From: Clostridium ihumii AP5
GTDB lineage: Bacteria > Bacillota > Clostridia > Clostridiales > Clostridiaceae
NCBI RefSeq assembly: GCF_000612845.1
Contig: NZ_CCAT010000043.1
Location: 186,001 to 250,000 of the forward strand
Direction: 5' to 3'
Length of the DNA stretch: 64,000 bases
Below, in pieces: positions 1 to 8,413 of this stretch; position 1 is the first letter of the stretch; each line of letters starts with the position of its first letter. Below the pieces are notes generated by a model, which worked only from the letters and a program-made list of their open reading frames with translations, did no database searches and was not told the origin of the DNA. The position numbers and the translations under genes are program-made.

Positions 1-57
1 AAGTATTGCAGTTATTGCAGCAAATAATGAGCAAATTATTAAATCTTTAGTCTTCAT
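1..57 (-). CDS. bioY: BioY-like biotin transporter S component (5' end only)
   Basis: Only the first 19 codons are inside the window; the gene continues beyond position 1. The visible N-terminus, MKTKDLIICSLFAAITAIL, is a short charged start followed by a hydrophobic helix, as in BioY proteins, the substrate-binding membrane subunit of biotin ECF transporters. An AAGGAG ribosome binding site lies just upstream (65-70 on the plus strand, read in reverse). Support for the biotin assignment comes mainly from the BirA-like inverted repeat upstream. Another ECF S component with the same type of N-terminus remains possible, because 19 residues are too few to decide. Confidence 0.55.
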   Translation of the reverse strand, partial: MKTKDLIICSLFAAITAIL

Positions 58-82
58 ATAAAAACTCCTTTTAAATTAACAA

Positions 83-114
83 TAGTAAACTCAGAAAATC
101 AACAAGGTTTACAT
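83..114 (-). promoter_or_regulatory. BirA-like biotin operator of the bioY-like gene
   Basis: The inverted repeat TAGTAAAC (83-90) and GTTTACAT (107-114), separated by 16 bp, resembles the Gram-positive BirA site (TTGTAAAC, about 15 bp, GTTTACAA). It lies between a candidate promoter and the start of the minus-strand gene, where a bound repressor would block transcription. Confidence 0.5.
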
Positions 115-118
115 ATAT

Positions 119-147
119 AATTTAATATTTATTATTATATATGTCAA
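119..147 (-). promoter_or_regulatory. Sigma-A-type promoter of the bioY-like gene
   Basis: On the minus strand a perfect -35 TTGACA (complement of 142-147) is followed after 17 bp by TAAATT (complement of 119-124). The surrounding DNA also forms a 14-bp near-perfect inverted repeat whose arms begin TTTACATATATAAT and TTGACATATATAAT. Confidence 0.5.
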
Positions 148-251
148 GTTTAAATAGCAATTTATGGATAAAATTATTGTTTTTATACGTCACTTGTATT
201 AAAAGAATTGAATATTATAAAAATAAACTTAATTAAAAGGTGAGATAAAGT

Positions 252-1904
252 ATGAATAAGACAGTAATAAATGCTATTTTAAAGAAGGGAAATCATATAT
301 TAAATAAGCTTAATAATGATACACTTAATGCACAAGAAGTAAATAATAATGTATTATATAAAATAATAAACTATAATAAAAACACGGAATATGGAAAGAA
401 ATATAATTACAGTAAAATTCATAATGTTGAAGATTTTATAAATAATGTACCATTAAACACTTATATGGATTTCAAATGTTATATAGATAAAATATATTGT
501 GGTAAAAAAAATATTCTGACTAAAGATGATATAGCTTATTTTAGTCGTACTTCTGGAACTACTGGAAATCAAAAATTTATTCCAGTGACAAAAAATAGTA
601 GAAAATGTGCAAAAAATTATATGGGTGCACTAACTGAAGTGGTAATATTTAATAATTTAAAAAGTAAGTGGTATTATGGAAAAGGTGTAATGTTAAGTGA
701 TATGGTAGTTAAAAGCAAAAGTGAAAATGGAATTCCAATAGGAGCAGCTACATCAGGTGGAATGAAATCTATTAAAAATATTATTCCATTAATATGGACA
801 ACACCTATGGAAGTTTTAGAACTTGAAGATAAAGAAACTGCATTATATTTGCATATACTTTTTGCATTAGCTAATAAGGATTTAACCTATATTGGTGCAA
901 CATTTATTTCAAGCATATTAGATTTTTTTAGAGTTATGGAAGAAAATTGGAACATATTAATTTATGATATTGGTAATGGAAAAGTTAATGAAAATTTAAA
1001 TATAGATGAAGCTGTGAGAAAAAAACTAAACTCTTATTTGATACCTATGAAAATAAGGGCAAATAAGCTTAGAATAGAAGGAAGTAAAGGATTTAAGGGT
1101 ATAGCAAGACGAGTATGGAATCATCTTATGGTAATAACTACTGTTACAGGAGGGCCTTTTAAAATTTATGATGATAAAGTTAAATACTATATTGAAAATG
1201 TACCTATATACTCAAGTGCCTATGCTGCATCAGAATGTACCATTGGAATAAATCTTTGTTTTATTAAACCCAATTATGTAATAATACCAGATAGTGCTTT
1301 TTTTGAATTTATAAAAGTTAAAGATATGGATAGAGATAATATAAAAACGTATATGTTAAGTGAACTATCAATTGGGGAAGAATATGAAATTGTTATAACT
1401 AATAAGGCAGGTCTTTATAGATATAGAATGGGTGATATTGTTAAGGTTGTTGGATTTTATAATAATTCTCCAGAGGTAGAATTTCTCTATAGAAAAAATC
1501 AATGTTTAAATATGGTATCAGAAAAAACTACAGAAGAACACATAAATGTGGCTATAAATAACACTATGAAAAAACTTAATTTAGAAATGATTGATTATAC
1601 TACAAGACCAGATAATTCTAGAACACCGGGGCGATATATATTTTATATTGAATTAAAAGTTAATAAATGTTCAAAGTTAATTATAGAAAATAAATTAGAT
1701 AGCGAATTAAAACTTAGCAATAAAGCTTATGAGAGATTTAGAGATTATAATAAGCTAAATAAGCCAAAAGTTATTTTATTGTCTACAAAAAGTTTTGAAA
1801 AAATAAAATTATATATGATAAGTAAAGGAACTTCTAAATATCAATTAAAAATTCCTAGAGTAATTAATAAAGAAGAAATGATAAAATTTATTGAAAATAT
1901 ATAG
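252..1904 (+). CDS. GH3 auxin-responsive promoter family protein (acyl-adenylate-forming enzyme)
   Basis: This 550-residue protein belongs to the GH3 branch of the adenylate-forming superfamily. Plant members conjugate amino acids to hormone carboxylates through an acyl-AMP intermediate; the bacterial substrates are largely unknown. The nucleotide-binding loop SRTSGTTGNQKFIPVTK is at about residues 98-114, and the later motif LYRYRMGDIVKVVGF (about 393-407) is the conserved GH3 segment containing the catalytic aspartate. Length matches the family (550-600). It has no signal peptide, so it should be cytoplasmic. The start is supported by AAAGGTGAG upstream. It appears to stand alone: the next gene is 150 bp downstream with its own ribosome site. 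The family call is firm; the substrate is not inferable here. Confidence 0.85.
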   Translation: MNKTVINAILKKGNHILNKLNNDTLNAQEVNNNVLYKIINYNKNTEYGKKYNYSKIHNVEDFINNVPLNTYMDFKCYIDKIYCGKKNILTKDDIAYFSRTSGTTGNQKFIPVTKNSRKCAKNYMGALTEVVIFNNLKSKWYYGKGVMLSDMVVKSKSENGIPIGAATSGGMKSIKNIIPLIWTTPMEVLELEDKETALYLHILFALANKDLTYIGATFISSILDFFRVMEENWNILIYDIGNGKVNENLNIDEAVRKKLNSYLIPMKIRANKLRIEGSKGFKGIARRVWNHLMVITTVTGGPFKIYDDKVKYYIENVPIYSSAYAASECTIGINLCFIKPNYVIIPDSAFFEFIKVKDMDRDNIKTYMLSELSIGEEYEIVITNKAGLYRYRMGDIVKVVGFYNNSPEVEFLYRKNQCLNMVSEKTTEEHINVAINNTMKKLNLEMIDYTTRPDNSRTPGRYIFYIELKVNKCSKLIIENKLDSELKLSNKAYERFRDYNKLNKPKVILLSTKSFEKIKLYMISKGTSKYQLKIPRVINKEEMIKFIENI

Positions 1905-2054
1905 GTGGTATTTTCTAGTTACAACAACATGTGTATATATAATAAATATTGCTTTGCTTTTAAATTATTAAAAAAATGTAGGATTTTATGATATAATTAT
2001 TAAGTCAATTTTAAAATTGATATATTAAGTTTTAGAGTATTAGGAGGATATACA

Positions 2055-2246
2055 ATGTTTACTAAGGAAGAATTATTAGTAATTAAAGATGCAGTTAAAA
2101 TTGCGGACAAAGAATATATTAGATTAATTGATATGCATAAAAATAATAAGAATAATATGGTTGCTTACAATAAAAAGCAAAAAAAATTATGGAGACTTGA
2201 AAATAAATTAAATAAAATATTAGATGAAAAATTATATGAAGAGTAG
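2055..2246 (+). CDS. Small coiled-coil-like hypothetical protein (63 aa)
   Basis: I do not recognise this 63-residue protein. It is highly charged and lysine-rich with no hydrophobic segment, and the heptad-like spacing of Leu/Ile in its first and last thirds suggests a helical hairpin. The start is supported by TAGGAGG seven bases upstream, and a TATAAT hexamer lies at 1992-1997. A strong terminator follows directly, so it is probably a monocistronic unit. The clear initiation and termination signals make a real gene more likely than chance. Confidence 0.6.
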   Translation: MFTKEELLVIKDAVKIADKEYIRLIDMHKNNKNNMVAYNKKQKKLWRLENKLNKILDEKLYEE

Positions 2247-2253
2247 AGTGTAG

Positions 2254-2304
2254 AAAGAATTATGTAGTAAATAAGATGAATTTACTACATAATTCTTTTA
2301 TTTT
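2254..2304 (+). terminator. Rho-independent terminator
   Basis: A perfect 19-bp stem (2254-2272 with 2280-2298), a 7-base loop and then TTTATTTTT close the 63-residue gene upstream. Confidence 0.8.
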
Positions 2305-2449
2305 TAACAATTAATACGATGAAATTATTTAATTACGACTTAATATTACATAATTTCCAATAAAAATACTACTTTTCAAATAAATATATAAAGTTCTTAT
2401 AAATTTCCACGAAAATAGAAAGTGATTTTAAAGAAAAGGAGACGTAAAT

Positions 2450-4174
2450 ATGGACATAAGAAAAAAAGCATTTATAAACATCATTATATTGTTTATTGTA
2501 TTGTTTATATTTTCATCCATTTGTGGATGGGGAGTTATAAGCCAAGAAGCTGTTAATATGAGTGCAGAAGAAGGGACTAAAACACTTAGATCAATAGTGA
2601 CTATGATTGATAAAAATAAATTACAGGAAGTTACAAAGTCAAAAAGTATAGAAGATGAATATTATGTTAGACTTGAAGGGCAATTAACTGACATTGTAAA
2701 TGAAAATAACTTAATGTACTTATATACATATAATGAAAATCAGGAAAATGGTATAGAGTATGGTGTAGTTGCTAATTCTTTCGCTGATGGTACACTTGAT
2801 ACTTTAGGATTAGTTATGGATCCTAATGATGTTGTAGATGAGATGAAAAAGGCCTTAGATGGAAAAGAATCTTACACAAAAGTAATGAATAATGAAGAAT
2901 GGGGAAAATACATGTCATGCTTTGTTCCAATTAAAGATGATAATGGAAAAGTGTTAGGAGCATTGGCGGCAGATATTCCTCAAAAAGAGGTTTCAGCTAG
3001 AGCATTTAAAATACTAGTTAAAGTTCAAGCAATTTTAGGGTTAGTTTGTCTTATAGTAGCACTTGGTGCATATGCATTTATTATAAAATTTATAACAAAG
3101 CCTATAAATGAACTAAAAAATAACCTTACATTAATGTCAAAAGGTGATTTTTCAGTAAAAGTTAATGAAAACTTTTTAAAGAAAAAAGATGAGATTGGTC
3201 TTATAGCATCAGCTATAGAACATACTAGGGAAAGTATAAAAAATATTGTATTAAACATAAAAGATGAAAGTAATATGATTAATCAATCTATCGAAGAAAC
3301 TTATGATAATATTTATAATCTGACTAAGGAAGTTAATGAAATAGCAACAGTATCACAAAATGTTTCTGAAGCTATGGAAGAAACAACTGCATCAGTAGAA
3401 CAAATGCAATCAGACTCATCAATTGTTAATAATGTTATTAAGGAAATTGAAGAAGATGCAGCTAGTGGAGTAAATAAAAGTGATTGTATAACTAAAAATT
3501 CTAGAGATTTAAGTAACACAGTAACTAATTCTAAGGAAAATGTTGATAAAATATACTCAGAAGTTCAAAGTAATTTAAGATCATCTATGCAAAAAGCTAA
3601 TGATATAAAAGTAATAATGGAATGTACTGATATGATTGTAGAAATTAGTGAACAAACAAATTTACTTGCATTAAATGCATCTATCGAAGCAGCTAGAGCA
3701 GGAGAAAATGGAAAAGGATTTTCTGTTGTTGCAGATGAAGTAAGGAAACTTGCAGAAGAGTCAAAAAAGGTAAGTTCATTAATTGAAGAAAAGGCTATTT
3801 TGGCTGTTGATTCTGTTGAGAAACTAGTTGATGACTCAAAAAAAGTTCTTAATTTCTTAGATACAAAAGTTCTTAAAGATTATGAAATGTTTTTAGAAAC
3901 AGGAAATCAATATGTAGATGATTCTGGTACAATGACAGGATTATTTAATAATTTCTTTGAATCAACAAATGAATTGAATGAAACAGTTACATCTATAGGA
4001 AAATCAATAGATGATGTAGTTTTAGTTACTAATACAACAGCGGAAGAAGTTACTGGTATTAGTAAAAACATAAGTAATATCAATGATAAATCTGAAGATA
4101 TTTTCACTCAAATTCAAAATACAAAAACAAGAAGTAATAACTTACAGGAATTAGTTAAAGATTTAAAAATATAG
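2450..4174 (+). CDS. Methyl-accepting chemotaxis protein
   Basis: This 574-residue receptor couples an external signal to CheA. It has a first membrane helix at about residues 7-29, an extracytoplasmic region of about 155 residues with Cache-like layout, a second helix at about 188-211, a HAMP region to about 265, and a long cytoplasmic coiled coil. The signalling tip contains the invariant stretch [20 protein letters not shown] followed by [18 protein letters not shown] (about 402-440). AAAGGAGACG precedes the ATG. The ligand cannot be read from sequence. The next gene starts 18 bp after the stop, so the two may be co-transcribed. Confidence 0.93.
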   Translation: MDIRKKAFINIIILFIVLFIFSSICGWGVISQEAVNMSAEEGTKTLRSIVTMIDKNKLQEVTKSKSIEDEYYVRLEGQLTDIVNENNLMYLYTYNENQENGIEYGVVANSFADGTLDTLGLVMDPNDVVDEMKKALDGKESYTKVMNNEEWGKYMSCFVPIKDDNGKVLGALAADIPQKEVSARAFKILVKVQAILGLVCLIVALGAYAFIIKFITKPINELKNNLTLMSKGDFSVKVNENFLKKKDEIGLIASAIEHTRESIKNIVLNIKDESNMINQSIEETYDNIYNLTKEVNEIATVSQNVSEAMEETTASVEQMQSDSSIVNNVIKEIEEDAASGVNKSDCITKNSRDLSNTVTNSKENVDKIYSEVQSNLRSSMQKANDIKVIMECTDMIVEISEQTNLLALNASIEAARAGENGKGFSVVADEVRKLAEESKKVSSLIEEKAILAVDSVEKLVDDSKKVLNFLDTKVLKDYEMFLETGNQYVDDSGTMTGLFNNFFESTNELNETVTSIGKSIDDVVLVTNTTAEEVTGISKNISNINDKSEDIFTQIQNTKTRSNNLQELVKDLKI

Positions 4175-4192
4175 AATAGAAGGTATGTAAAT

Positions 4193-5290
4193 TTGGAAAA
4201 ACTTTTTACAAAAGATAAAATTAATTTAGGTCGTCAAAATGAATTAGATTTAGCTAAGGGATTAGCTATTATATTTATGATACTTGTTCATACAAATGAA
4301 GTTTTTTTAGCTCCAAAAGTAGAATTAGGTAGTTACAATAGAATTATTGAATTTATTGGTAGTCCACCAGCTGCTCCAATATTTATGATGTTGCTTGGAG
4401 CTGGAATAATATACTCAAAGAAAAGTGATGCAAAAACATTGTTTAAGAGAGGTATATGGCTATTTTTATTAGGATATATTTTAAATTTCATTAGAGATTT
4501 TATTCCATATACTATATTAGCAAAAGTTAGTGGTGATATGAGCTATATTCAAACAGGATGGACCTTATGGTGGGGTAATGATATTTTACCTTTTGCAGGA
4601 ATAGCTTTCATGTTTTTTGCTGTTATAAAGAAACTCAATGTTAAAAATATAACACTTTTTATGCTTTGGTGTGTATTTGCTACATTAAATATGTTCTTAA
4701 GAGGAATTTCTTTTGAAAATGGATTTGTTAATGGATTTTTTAGATTAATTTGGGGAACAGATACTTATGCCTGGTTTCCATTTTTATCTTGGATTACATT
4801 TCCCATACTAGGATATTTCTTTGCACAATTACTTATAAGATGTACAAATAAGGATTTATTTTATAAAAATATATTTATGGTAACGGCTCCACTTTCAATT
4901 CCTTTATGGATTTATTCTTATATAAATAATGTTAAATTTGGAGCTTTTGGTGAATTATATCAAACAGAATATTATCATCACGATATAATGGGGAATATTG
5001 TTCTATGCACATTTGCATTGTTTTGGATAAGCCTTTGCTATTTTGCATCAAAACATCTTCCTAAAATAATACAAAAAGCTATGGCTAGGTATAGTAAAAA
5101 TTGTAATTTAATGTATTGTGTCCATTGGATTCTTTTAAGATACTTAATGTTAATTATTGAAGAATTATCATGTATGCCTGCAAAACTTTTATGTATATCT
5201 ATAGCTGTTTTTGTTGCAACCGATATAATTTGTATTACAATTGGAAAATATAAGACAAAAAAGCGCAATCTAAAAATGGCTTTATCATAA
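4193..5290 (+). CDS. Heparan-alpha-glucosaminide N-acetyltransferase-like integral membrane acyltransferase (DUF1624-type)
   Basis: This 365-residue protein has nine to ten predicted membrane helices. The N-terminal motif LDLAKGLAIIFMILVHTNEV followed by SPPAAPIFMMLLGAG is characteristic of the DUF1624/HGSNAT group, which moves acyl groups across the membrane onto envelope sugars. The start must be the TTG at 4193: the first in-frame ATG is inside the first membrane helix, and GAAGG lies 11 bases upstream. It sits 18 bp behind the chemotaxis receptor and is followed by a strong terminator. The bacterial substrate is unknown; other acyltransferase families with the same topology are the alternative. 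Confidence 0.75.
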   Translation: MEKLFTKDKINLGRQNELDLAKGLAIIFMILVHTNEVFLAPKVELGSYNRIIEFIGSPPAAPIFMMLLGAGIIYSKKSDAKTLFKRGIWLFLLGYILNFIRDFIPYTILAKVSGDMSYIQTGWTLWWGNDILPFAGIAFMFFAVIKKLNVKNITLFMLWCVFATLNMFLRGISFENGFVNGFFRLIWGTDTYAWFPFLSWITFPILGYFFAQLLIRCTNKDLFYKNIFMVTAPLSIPLWIYSYINNVKFGAFGELYQTEYYHHDIMGNIVLCTFALFWISLCYFASKHLPKIIQKAMARYSKNCNLMYCVHWILLRYLMLIIEELSCMPAKLLCISIAVFVATDIICITIGKYKTKKRNLKMALS

Positions 5291-5300
5291 ATTTATAATG

Positions 5301-5341
5301 AAAGGGTAATACACTATGATGTTAGTGTATTATCCTTTTTA
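5301..5341 (+). terminator. Rho-independent terminator
   Basis: A 16-bp stem (5301-5316 with 5323-5338, one mismatch) ends in TTTTT and closes the receptor/acyltransferase unit. Confidence 0.75.
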
Positions 5342-5359
5342 TAATTCACAGATAAATAT

Positions 5360-5398
5360 AAAAAAATCACTCACTTCTTAAATTTGGGTGTGAGTGAT
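5360..5398 (-). terminator. Rho-independent terminator of the minus-strand pair
   Basis: ATCACTCAC (5366-5374) pairs with GTGAGTGAT (5390-5398). Read on the minus strand the stem is followed by a T-rich run, so it ends the operon at 5453-6205. Confidence 0.7.
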
Positions 5399-5452
5399 AG
5401 GATTAAAATCAATCCTAAAAAAGTTTATAGTGTCAATAATATTCTAATATAA

Positions 5453-5869
5453 TTATTCATTTGGCTTTTTATATCCCCATACATAAAAATATTCAAGTGG
5501 TATATCTCTCATAATTAAATCATGGTCCTTTATTTCATAAGTGAAAAATTTAAATTGACGTGTAGTTACAGTACCTACTACTTCTGCTTTATATCCATAA
5601 GGCTCAAAAAAAGGATTATCTACTACTAAAGTTTGAATTGTTGGTGGTGAAAAATAGAAAGGAGTATCAAACTTTACTATATAAACGCCAGTTGCCTCAT
5701 GAGTAACTTTAAAGCCAGTTCCATCTAAAATTGAACCGTCAGCAGCTATAGATCCATCTATAAATCTTGTTTTTACTTCATTTTCTAATCCATACATTGC
5801 ACAAACCTCCTTTGGTAGAATAATGCTACCTAAATCATCAATACGTCTTATAACTCCTGATGTTTTCAT
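5453..5869 (-). CDS. AbrB-like N-terminus fused to a tail-fibre-like beta domain
   Basis: This is a 138-residue chimera. Residues 1-23, MKTSGVIRRIDDLGSIILPK plus three, match the opening of SpoVT/AbrB transition-state regulators (normally MKATGIVRRIDDLGRVVIPK), but the rest of that fold is missing. From about residue 45 the protein switches to a beta-rich module containing GTGFKVTHEATGVYIVKFDT and FYFSPPTIQTLVV, of the kind found repeated in phage tail and collar proteins. The upstream neighbour (5891-6205) is a second copy of this module. AAGGAGGTG precedes the start. Function is unknown. DNA binding looks doubtful because the AbrB dimer fold needs about 45 residues. Confidence 0.6.
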   Translation of the reverse strand: MKTSGVIRRIDDLGSIILPKEVCAMYGLENEVKTRFIDGSIAADGSILDGTGFKVTHEATGVYIVKFDTPFYFSPPTIQTLVVDNPFFEPYGYKAEVVGTVTTRQFKFFTYEIKDHDLIMRDIPLEYFYVWGYKKPNE

Positions 5870-5890
5870 TTTTATAAATACACCTCCTTA

Positions 5891-6205
5891 TTAATCTATC
5901 ATACCTTCTGCTGAAAAATTAACATCAAAATCTTTTAAATACATTTTAGTTGGTTCCATTTGAATAGTAAAATATTTAAATGAATTAAGATTTTTTGAAA
6001 TTATTTTAGTGGTTGCACCTTGAACTTGGTCAGAAATAGTCATTTTTATTTCAGGTGGTTGATAAAAAAAAGGATGTTCGAATTCAACTATATAAACTCC
6101 AGTTGATACATATTTAACAGAAAATCCATCACCTTTAAATTCACCTGAACCACTTATTTTCCCTTCTACTTTGTGAATTATTGGAACACCTGAATAACTT
6201 GACAT
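5891..6205 (-). CDS. Tail-fibre-like beta-sandwich protein (104 aa)
   Basis: This 104-residue protein consists of one beta-rich module with the signature GDGFSVKYVSTGVYIVEFEH and then FFYQPPEIKMTI. It aligns over its length with the C-terminal part of the next gene in the operon, 21 bp downstream, so the two are paralogues. Similar short modules occur in phage tail fibres. No signal peptide or membrane segment is visible. GGAGG lies eight bases before the ATG. No phage structural genes are nearby, so this is probably a domesticated pair. Binding of a surface sugar or protein is a guess from the fold. Confidence 0.6.
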   Translation of the reverse strand: MSSYSGVPIIHKVEGKISGSGEFKGDGFSVKYVSTGVYIVEFEHPFFYQPPEIKMTISDQVQGATTKIISKNLNSFKYFTIQMEPTKMYLKDFDVNFSAEGMID

Positions 6206-6533
6206 ATTATAGCCTCCTTAGTTTATTATATTAATTTATAATATAAAGGATTTCTTTACTTTTAGTGTAATTTTAAATTGTAAAATAAATTTAATTAAAT
6301 ATAGAAACCCTACAAACAATATATGATTTACAACTGTTTATAGTGCATTATTTAATAAAAATTTATTTTAACAGTATAACTTTGTAAAATTACATTTTTA
6401 CATAAACAAATATAAAATAATACATCATTAAAATAATTTGTATAAATTTATTCTAATAGTGTATGTAAATTGTAATAAAACAGTATAATTAGAATAGTTG
6501 ATTGTAATAATTTTAGAAGAAGGTGTGGTAGAC
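6206..6533. other. Divergent intergenic region, AT-rich, no gene seen
   Basis: These 328 bp separate the minus-strand beta-domain pair from the thioredoxin-like gene. They are extremely AT-rich with several TATAAT-like hexamers, one at 6483-6488. They must hold promoters for both directions, but I cannot assign a convincing -35/-10 pair. I see no ORF with a ribosome site and no strong hairpin. Confidence 0.4.
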
Positions 6534-6857
6534 ATGAAAAATGTTAATAATGAACAAGATGTTTTAGATACAATAAATAATAACACCATGACAGTTGTCT
6601 ATTTTAGTGGTAAAGATTGTGGTGCATGTGATGTTATAAAGACTAAAGTTGAAAATATATTAAAATATTATCCTAAAATTGAAAATGTAGAGATAGATGG
6701 TGAAAAGAATATTGAACTATCTGCTCAATTTAATGTTTTTTCGTTGCCAATATTTTTATTGTATATAAATGGAAAAGAAACATTACGTATTGGTAGAAAT
6801 GTTGATTTATTAGAGCTTGAAAGTAAAATAAAGCGATATTACAATATGCTATTTTAA
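6534..6857 (+). CDS. Thioredoxin-like protein with CGAC active site
   Basis: This 107-residue thioredoxin-fold protein has the active site KDCGACDVIK (cysteines 29 and 32), an unusual CGAC rather than the CGPC of classical thioredoxin. The cis-proline segment FNVFSLPIFLLYINGKE is present, as expected for a thiol-disulfide oxidoreductase. The ATG at 6534 is preferred to the TTG at 6498 because AGAAGG lies just upstream and the fold begins there. It is converging with the HesB-like gene across a shared terminator. Its partner reductase is not nearby; the client is unknown. Confidence 0.8.
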   Translation: MKNVNNEQDVLDTINNNTMTVVYFSGKDCGACDVIKTKVENILKYYPKIENVEIDGEKNIELSAQFNVFSLPIFLLYINGKETLRIGRNVDLLELESKIKRYYNMLF

Positions 6858-6880
6858 TTTTTTTACGAATATATACTTAA

Positions 6881-6924
6881 AAAATAAGAACTTTAATTTC
6901 ATAATAAATTAAAGTTCTTATTTT
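6881..6924. terminator. Bidirectional terminator
   Basis: A perfect 19-bp stem (6881-6899 with 6906-6924) with A-tract and T-tract on opposite sides lies between convergent genes ending at 6857 and 6944, and can stop both. Confidence 0.85.
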
Positions 6925-6943
6925 TATAAAAGCATTTTATGTT

Positions 6944-7261
6944 TTATAGACCAGTATAGTGATATTCATCTTTCCAAACTAAGTCTGTAGTAATTTTAAA
7001 GTCTTCAAAACTATCTGAAGTATTGTAATATATATTTACAACAGTAAATTTAGAGCAAAGTTCTTTACTTATAATTATTTTAAAATCATCAACATCAAAC
7101 ACTAAATCATCTTTAGTAGCTTTATCTAAAGTAATGTAAAAAATAGCTCCACTACAAGCTATTTCTTTTAAATAAACTCTAAATGTTTTTTCATTAATTG
7201 AATCTTGTCTACATAATTTATTTAATACTAATTTTGCAGAATCTGTTATGTTTATTATCAT
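6944..7261 (-). CDS. HesB/IscA-like protein
   Basis: This 105-residue protein resembles the HesB/IscA (Fe-S biogenesis) fold: MIINITDSAKLVLNKL at the start, then ACSGAIFYITLD, which aligns with the first conserved cysteine region of the family. The paired C-terminal cysteines of true A-type carriers (CGCG) are absent; only a lone cysteine in ELCSKF remains. Its role as a scaffold is therefore doubtful, and it belongs to a divergent clostridial HesB-like group. The start at 7261 is chosen because GGAGGT lies seven bases upstream; ten extra codons before it lack a ribosome site. Confidence 0.65.
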   Translation of the reverse strand: MIINITDSAKLVLNKLCRQDSINEKTFRVYLKEIACSGAIFYITLDKATKDDLVFDVDDFKIIISKELCSKFTVVNIYYNTSDSFEDFKITTDLVWKDEYHYTGL

Positions 7262-7487
7262 ATTTAAGACCTCCGTAAATTTATATTTCAATTCTTATAT
7301 TATTTGTATTATTAATAAAAAAATGAAAATATCTTTCTTATTTTATAATAATACATTAATTAATTATTTTATAGTGGTTACAAAAAAGTGCCTAATTGAG
7401 AATAAAAAATCACTTTGATATAGTAATAACATAAACAAAAGGAAGGTTTAATAAGATGTAAAAATCGTATTAATGAGGGTAAAATAT

Positions 7488-7790
7488 ATGAATAATAAGT
7501 TGACATATAAGCTACAAGATATAGTTGTAAAAAATCAATATGTAGAAGTTATAATAAAAAATAAAATTAAAGATGAAGAAATTAATATTAAGGATGCACA
7601 TATATTCTTTAGATATGAACCTAAAAAAGATATAGGCTATTTAAGTTTTGGTAAGTCTAAAGAAAGCACTGTATGTGAAGTTAATGATGAGAGTATAAAT
7701 GAAGTAATTGTATATGATGATTCTTTAAGTATAGAAACTAATGAAAAAATTTATTATTGTCATAAAAATAAAGATAAAATATATTTTTAA
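7488..7790 (+). CDS. Hypothetical protein (100 aa) upstream of trxA
   Basis: I do not recognise this 100-residue protein. It is charged, has no membrane segment, and is predicted to be mostly beta with alternating hydrophobic residues (QDIVVKNQYVEVIIKNK and INEVIVYDDSLSIETNEKIYY), suggesting a small beta sandwich. Cysteines near positions 67 and 93 are not in a metal-binding pattern. GAGGG eight bases upstream supports ATG 7488 over ATG 7473. It ends 48 bp before trxA on the same strand, so co-transcription is possible. Confidence 0.55.
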   Translation: MNNKLTYKLQDIVVKNQYVEVIIKNKIKDEEINIKDAHIFFRYEPKKDIGYLSFGKSKESTVCEVNDESINEVIVYDDSLSIETNEKIYYCHKNKDKIYF

Positions 7791-7838
7791 TATTAGATTA
7801 CAACACTATATATAAGATATAAAAAGGAGAAACTAAAA

Positions 7839-8156
7839 ATGGCGAAAGTAATAAAAACAAATGAATTTGAAAACTTAGTAGAAAATAAAGAAGGCGTAGT
7901 TGTAGTTGATTTCTTTGCAACTTGGTGTGGTCCATGTAAAATGCTATCACCAGTGTTTAGTTCACTAGGAGAAGAAATGAAATTTAAAACAGACTTTTTA
8001 AAAGTTGACATAGATGAAAGTGAAATTTTAGCAAGAAGATTTAAAGTAAATACAGTACCCACAGTAATAATATTTGAAAATGGACAGGAAATGGATAGGT
8101 TAATAGGTTTTATACCTAAAGAAAACCTAAAAGAAAAGGTAGAATCATATTTATAG
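7839..8156 (+). CDS. trxA: Thioredoxin
   Basis: This classical 105-residue thioredoxin has the active site WCGPCK (cysteines 30 and 33) in FFATWCGPCKMLSPVF, the conserved VDIDE strand and the cis-proline loop VNTVPTVIIFENGQE. It reduces protein disulfides in the cytoplasm using electrons from thioredoxin reductase, which is not in this window. AAGGAG precedes the ATG and a strong terminator follows, so it ends its transcription unit. Confidence 0.95.
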   Translation: MAKVIKTNEFENLVENKEGVVVVDFFATWCGPCKMLSPVFSSLGEEMKFKTDFLKVDIDESEILARRFKVNTVPTVIIFENGQEMDRLIGFIPKENLKEKVESYL

Positions 8157-8183
8157 TTTTAATACTTGAATAAAGTTATTGTT

Positions 8184-8216
8184 AAGAAGAATAGATTAAA
8201 TCTATTCTTCTTTTGT
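8184..8216 (+). terminator. Rho-independent terminator of trxA
   Basis: A perfect 12-bp stem (8184-8195 with 8201-8212), a 5-base loop, and a T-rich tail. Confidence 0.85.
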
Positions 8217-8257
8217 GTCTTAGTTTTAAGTAGTTGATTATTTATATTAAATAAGCT

Positions 8258-8413
8258 ATGTTTAAATTAGTCCAATCAATGGAGAAAGGAATGAAAGTAG
8301 GGTTTAGATATGTAATAGATAAAAGAGATACAAAGACTCTCAATTCTATGTTAAATGTATATAAATCAAAGGTTAATATTAATAATTTGAAAGGTGATAA
8401 AGATAATGAATAA
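8258..8413 (+). pseudogene. Short ORF, possible 3' remnant of a regulator upstream of the ABC genes
   Basis: An open frame of 51 codons ends eight bases inside the next gene and reads like real protein (SMEKGMKVGFRYVIDKRDTK then LNSMLNVYKSKVNI). There is no good ribosome site before its ATGs. The overlap with the ATPase start is what one expects of the tail of a regulator gene translationally coupled to an ABC operon, so I infer a truncated gene. A genuine small protein or chance ORF cannot be excluded. Confidence 0.3.

Noticed and set aside
3025-4107. Three minus-strand ORFs of 66-77 codons within the chemotaxis receptor gene.
   Set aside because: They are complements of a strongly coding, motif-rich gene and have no ribosome sites of their own.
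5453-6205. Prophage remnant.
   Set aside because: Only two small tail-fibre-like modules are present; no integrase, portal, terminase or lysis genes or att-like repeats are seen nearby.
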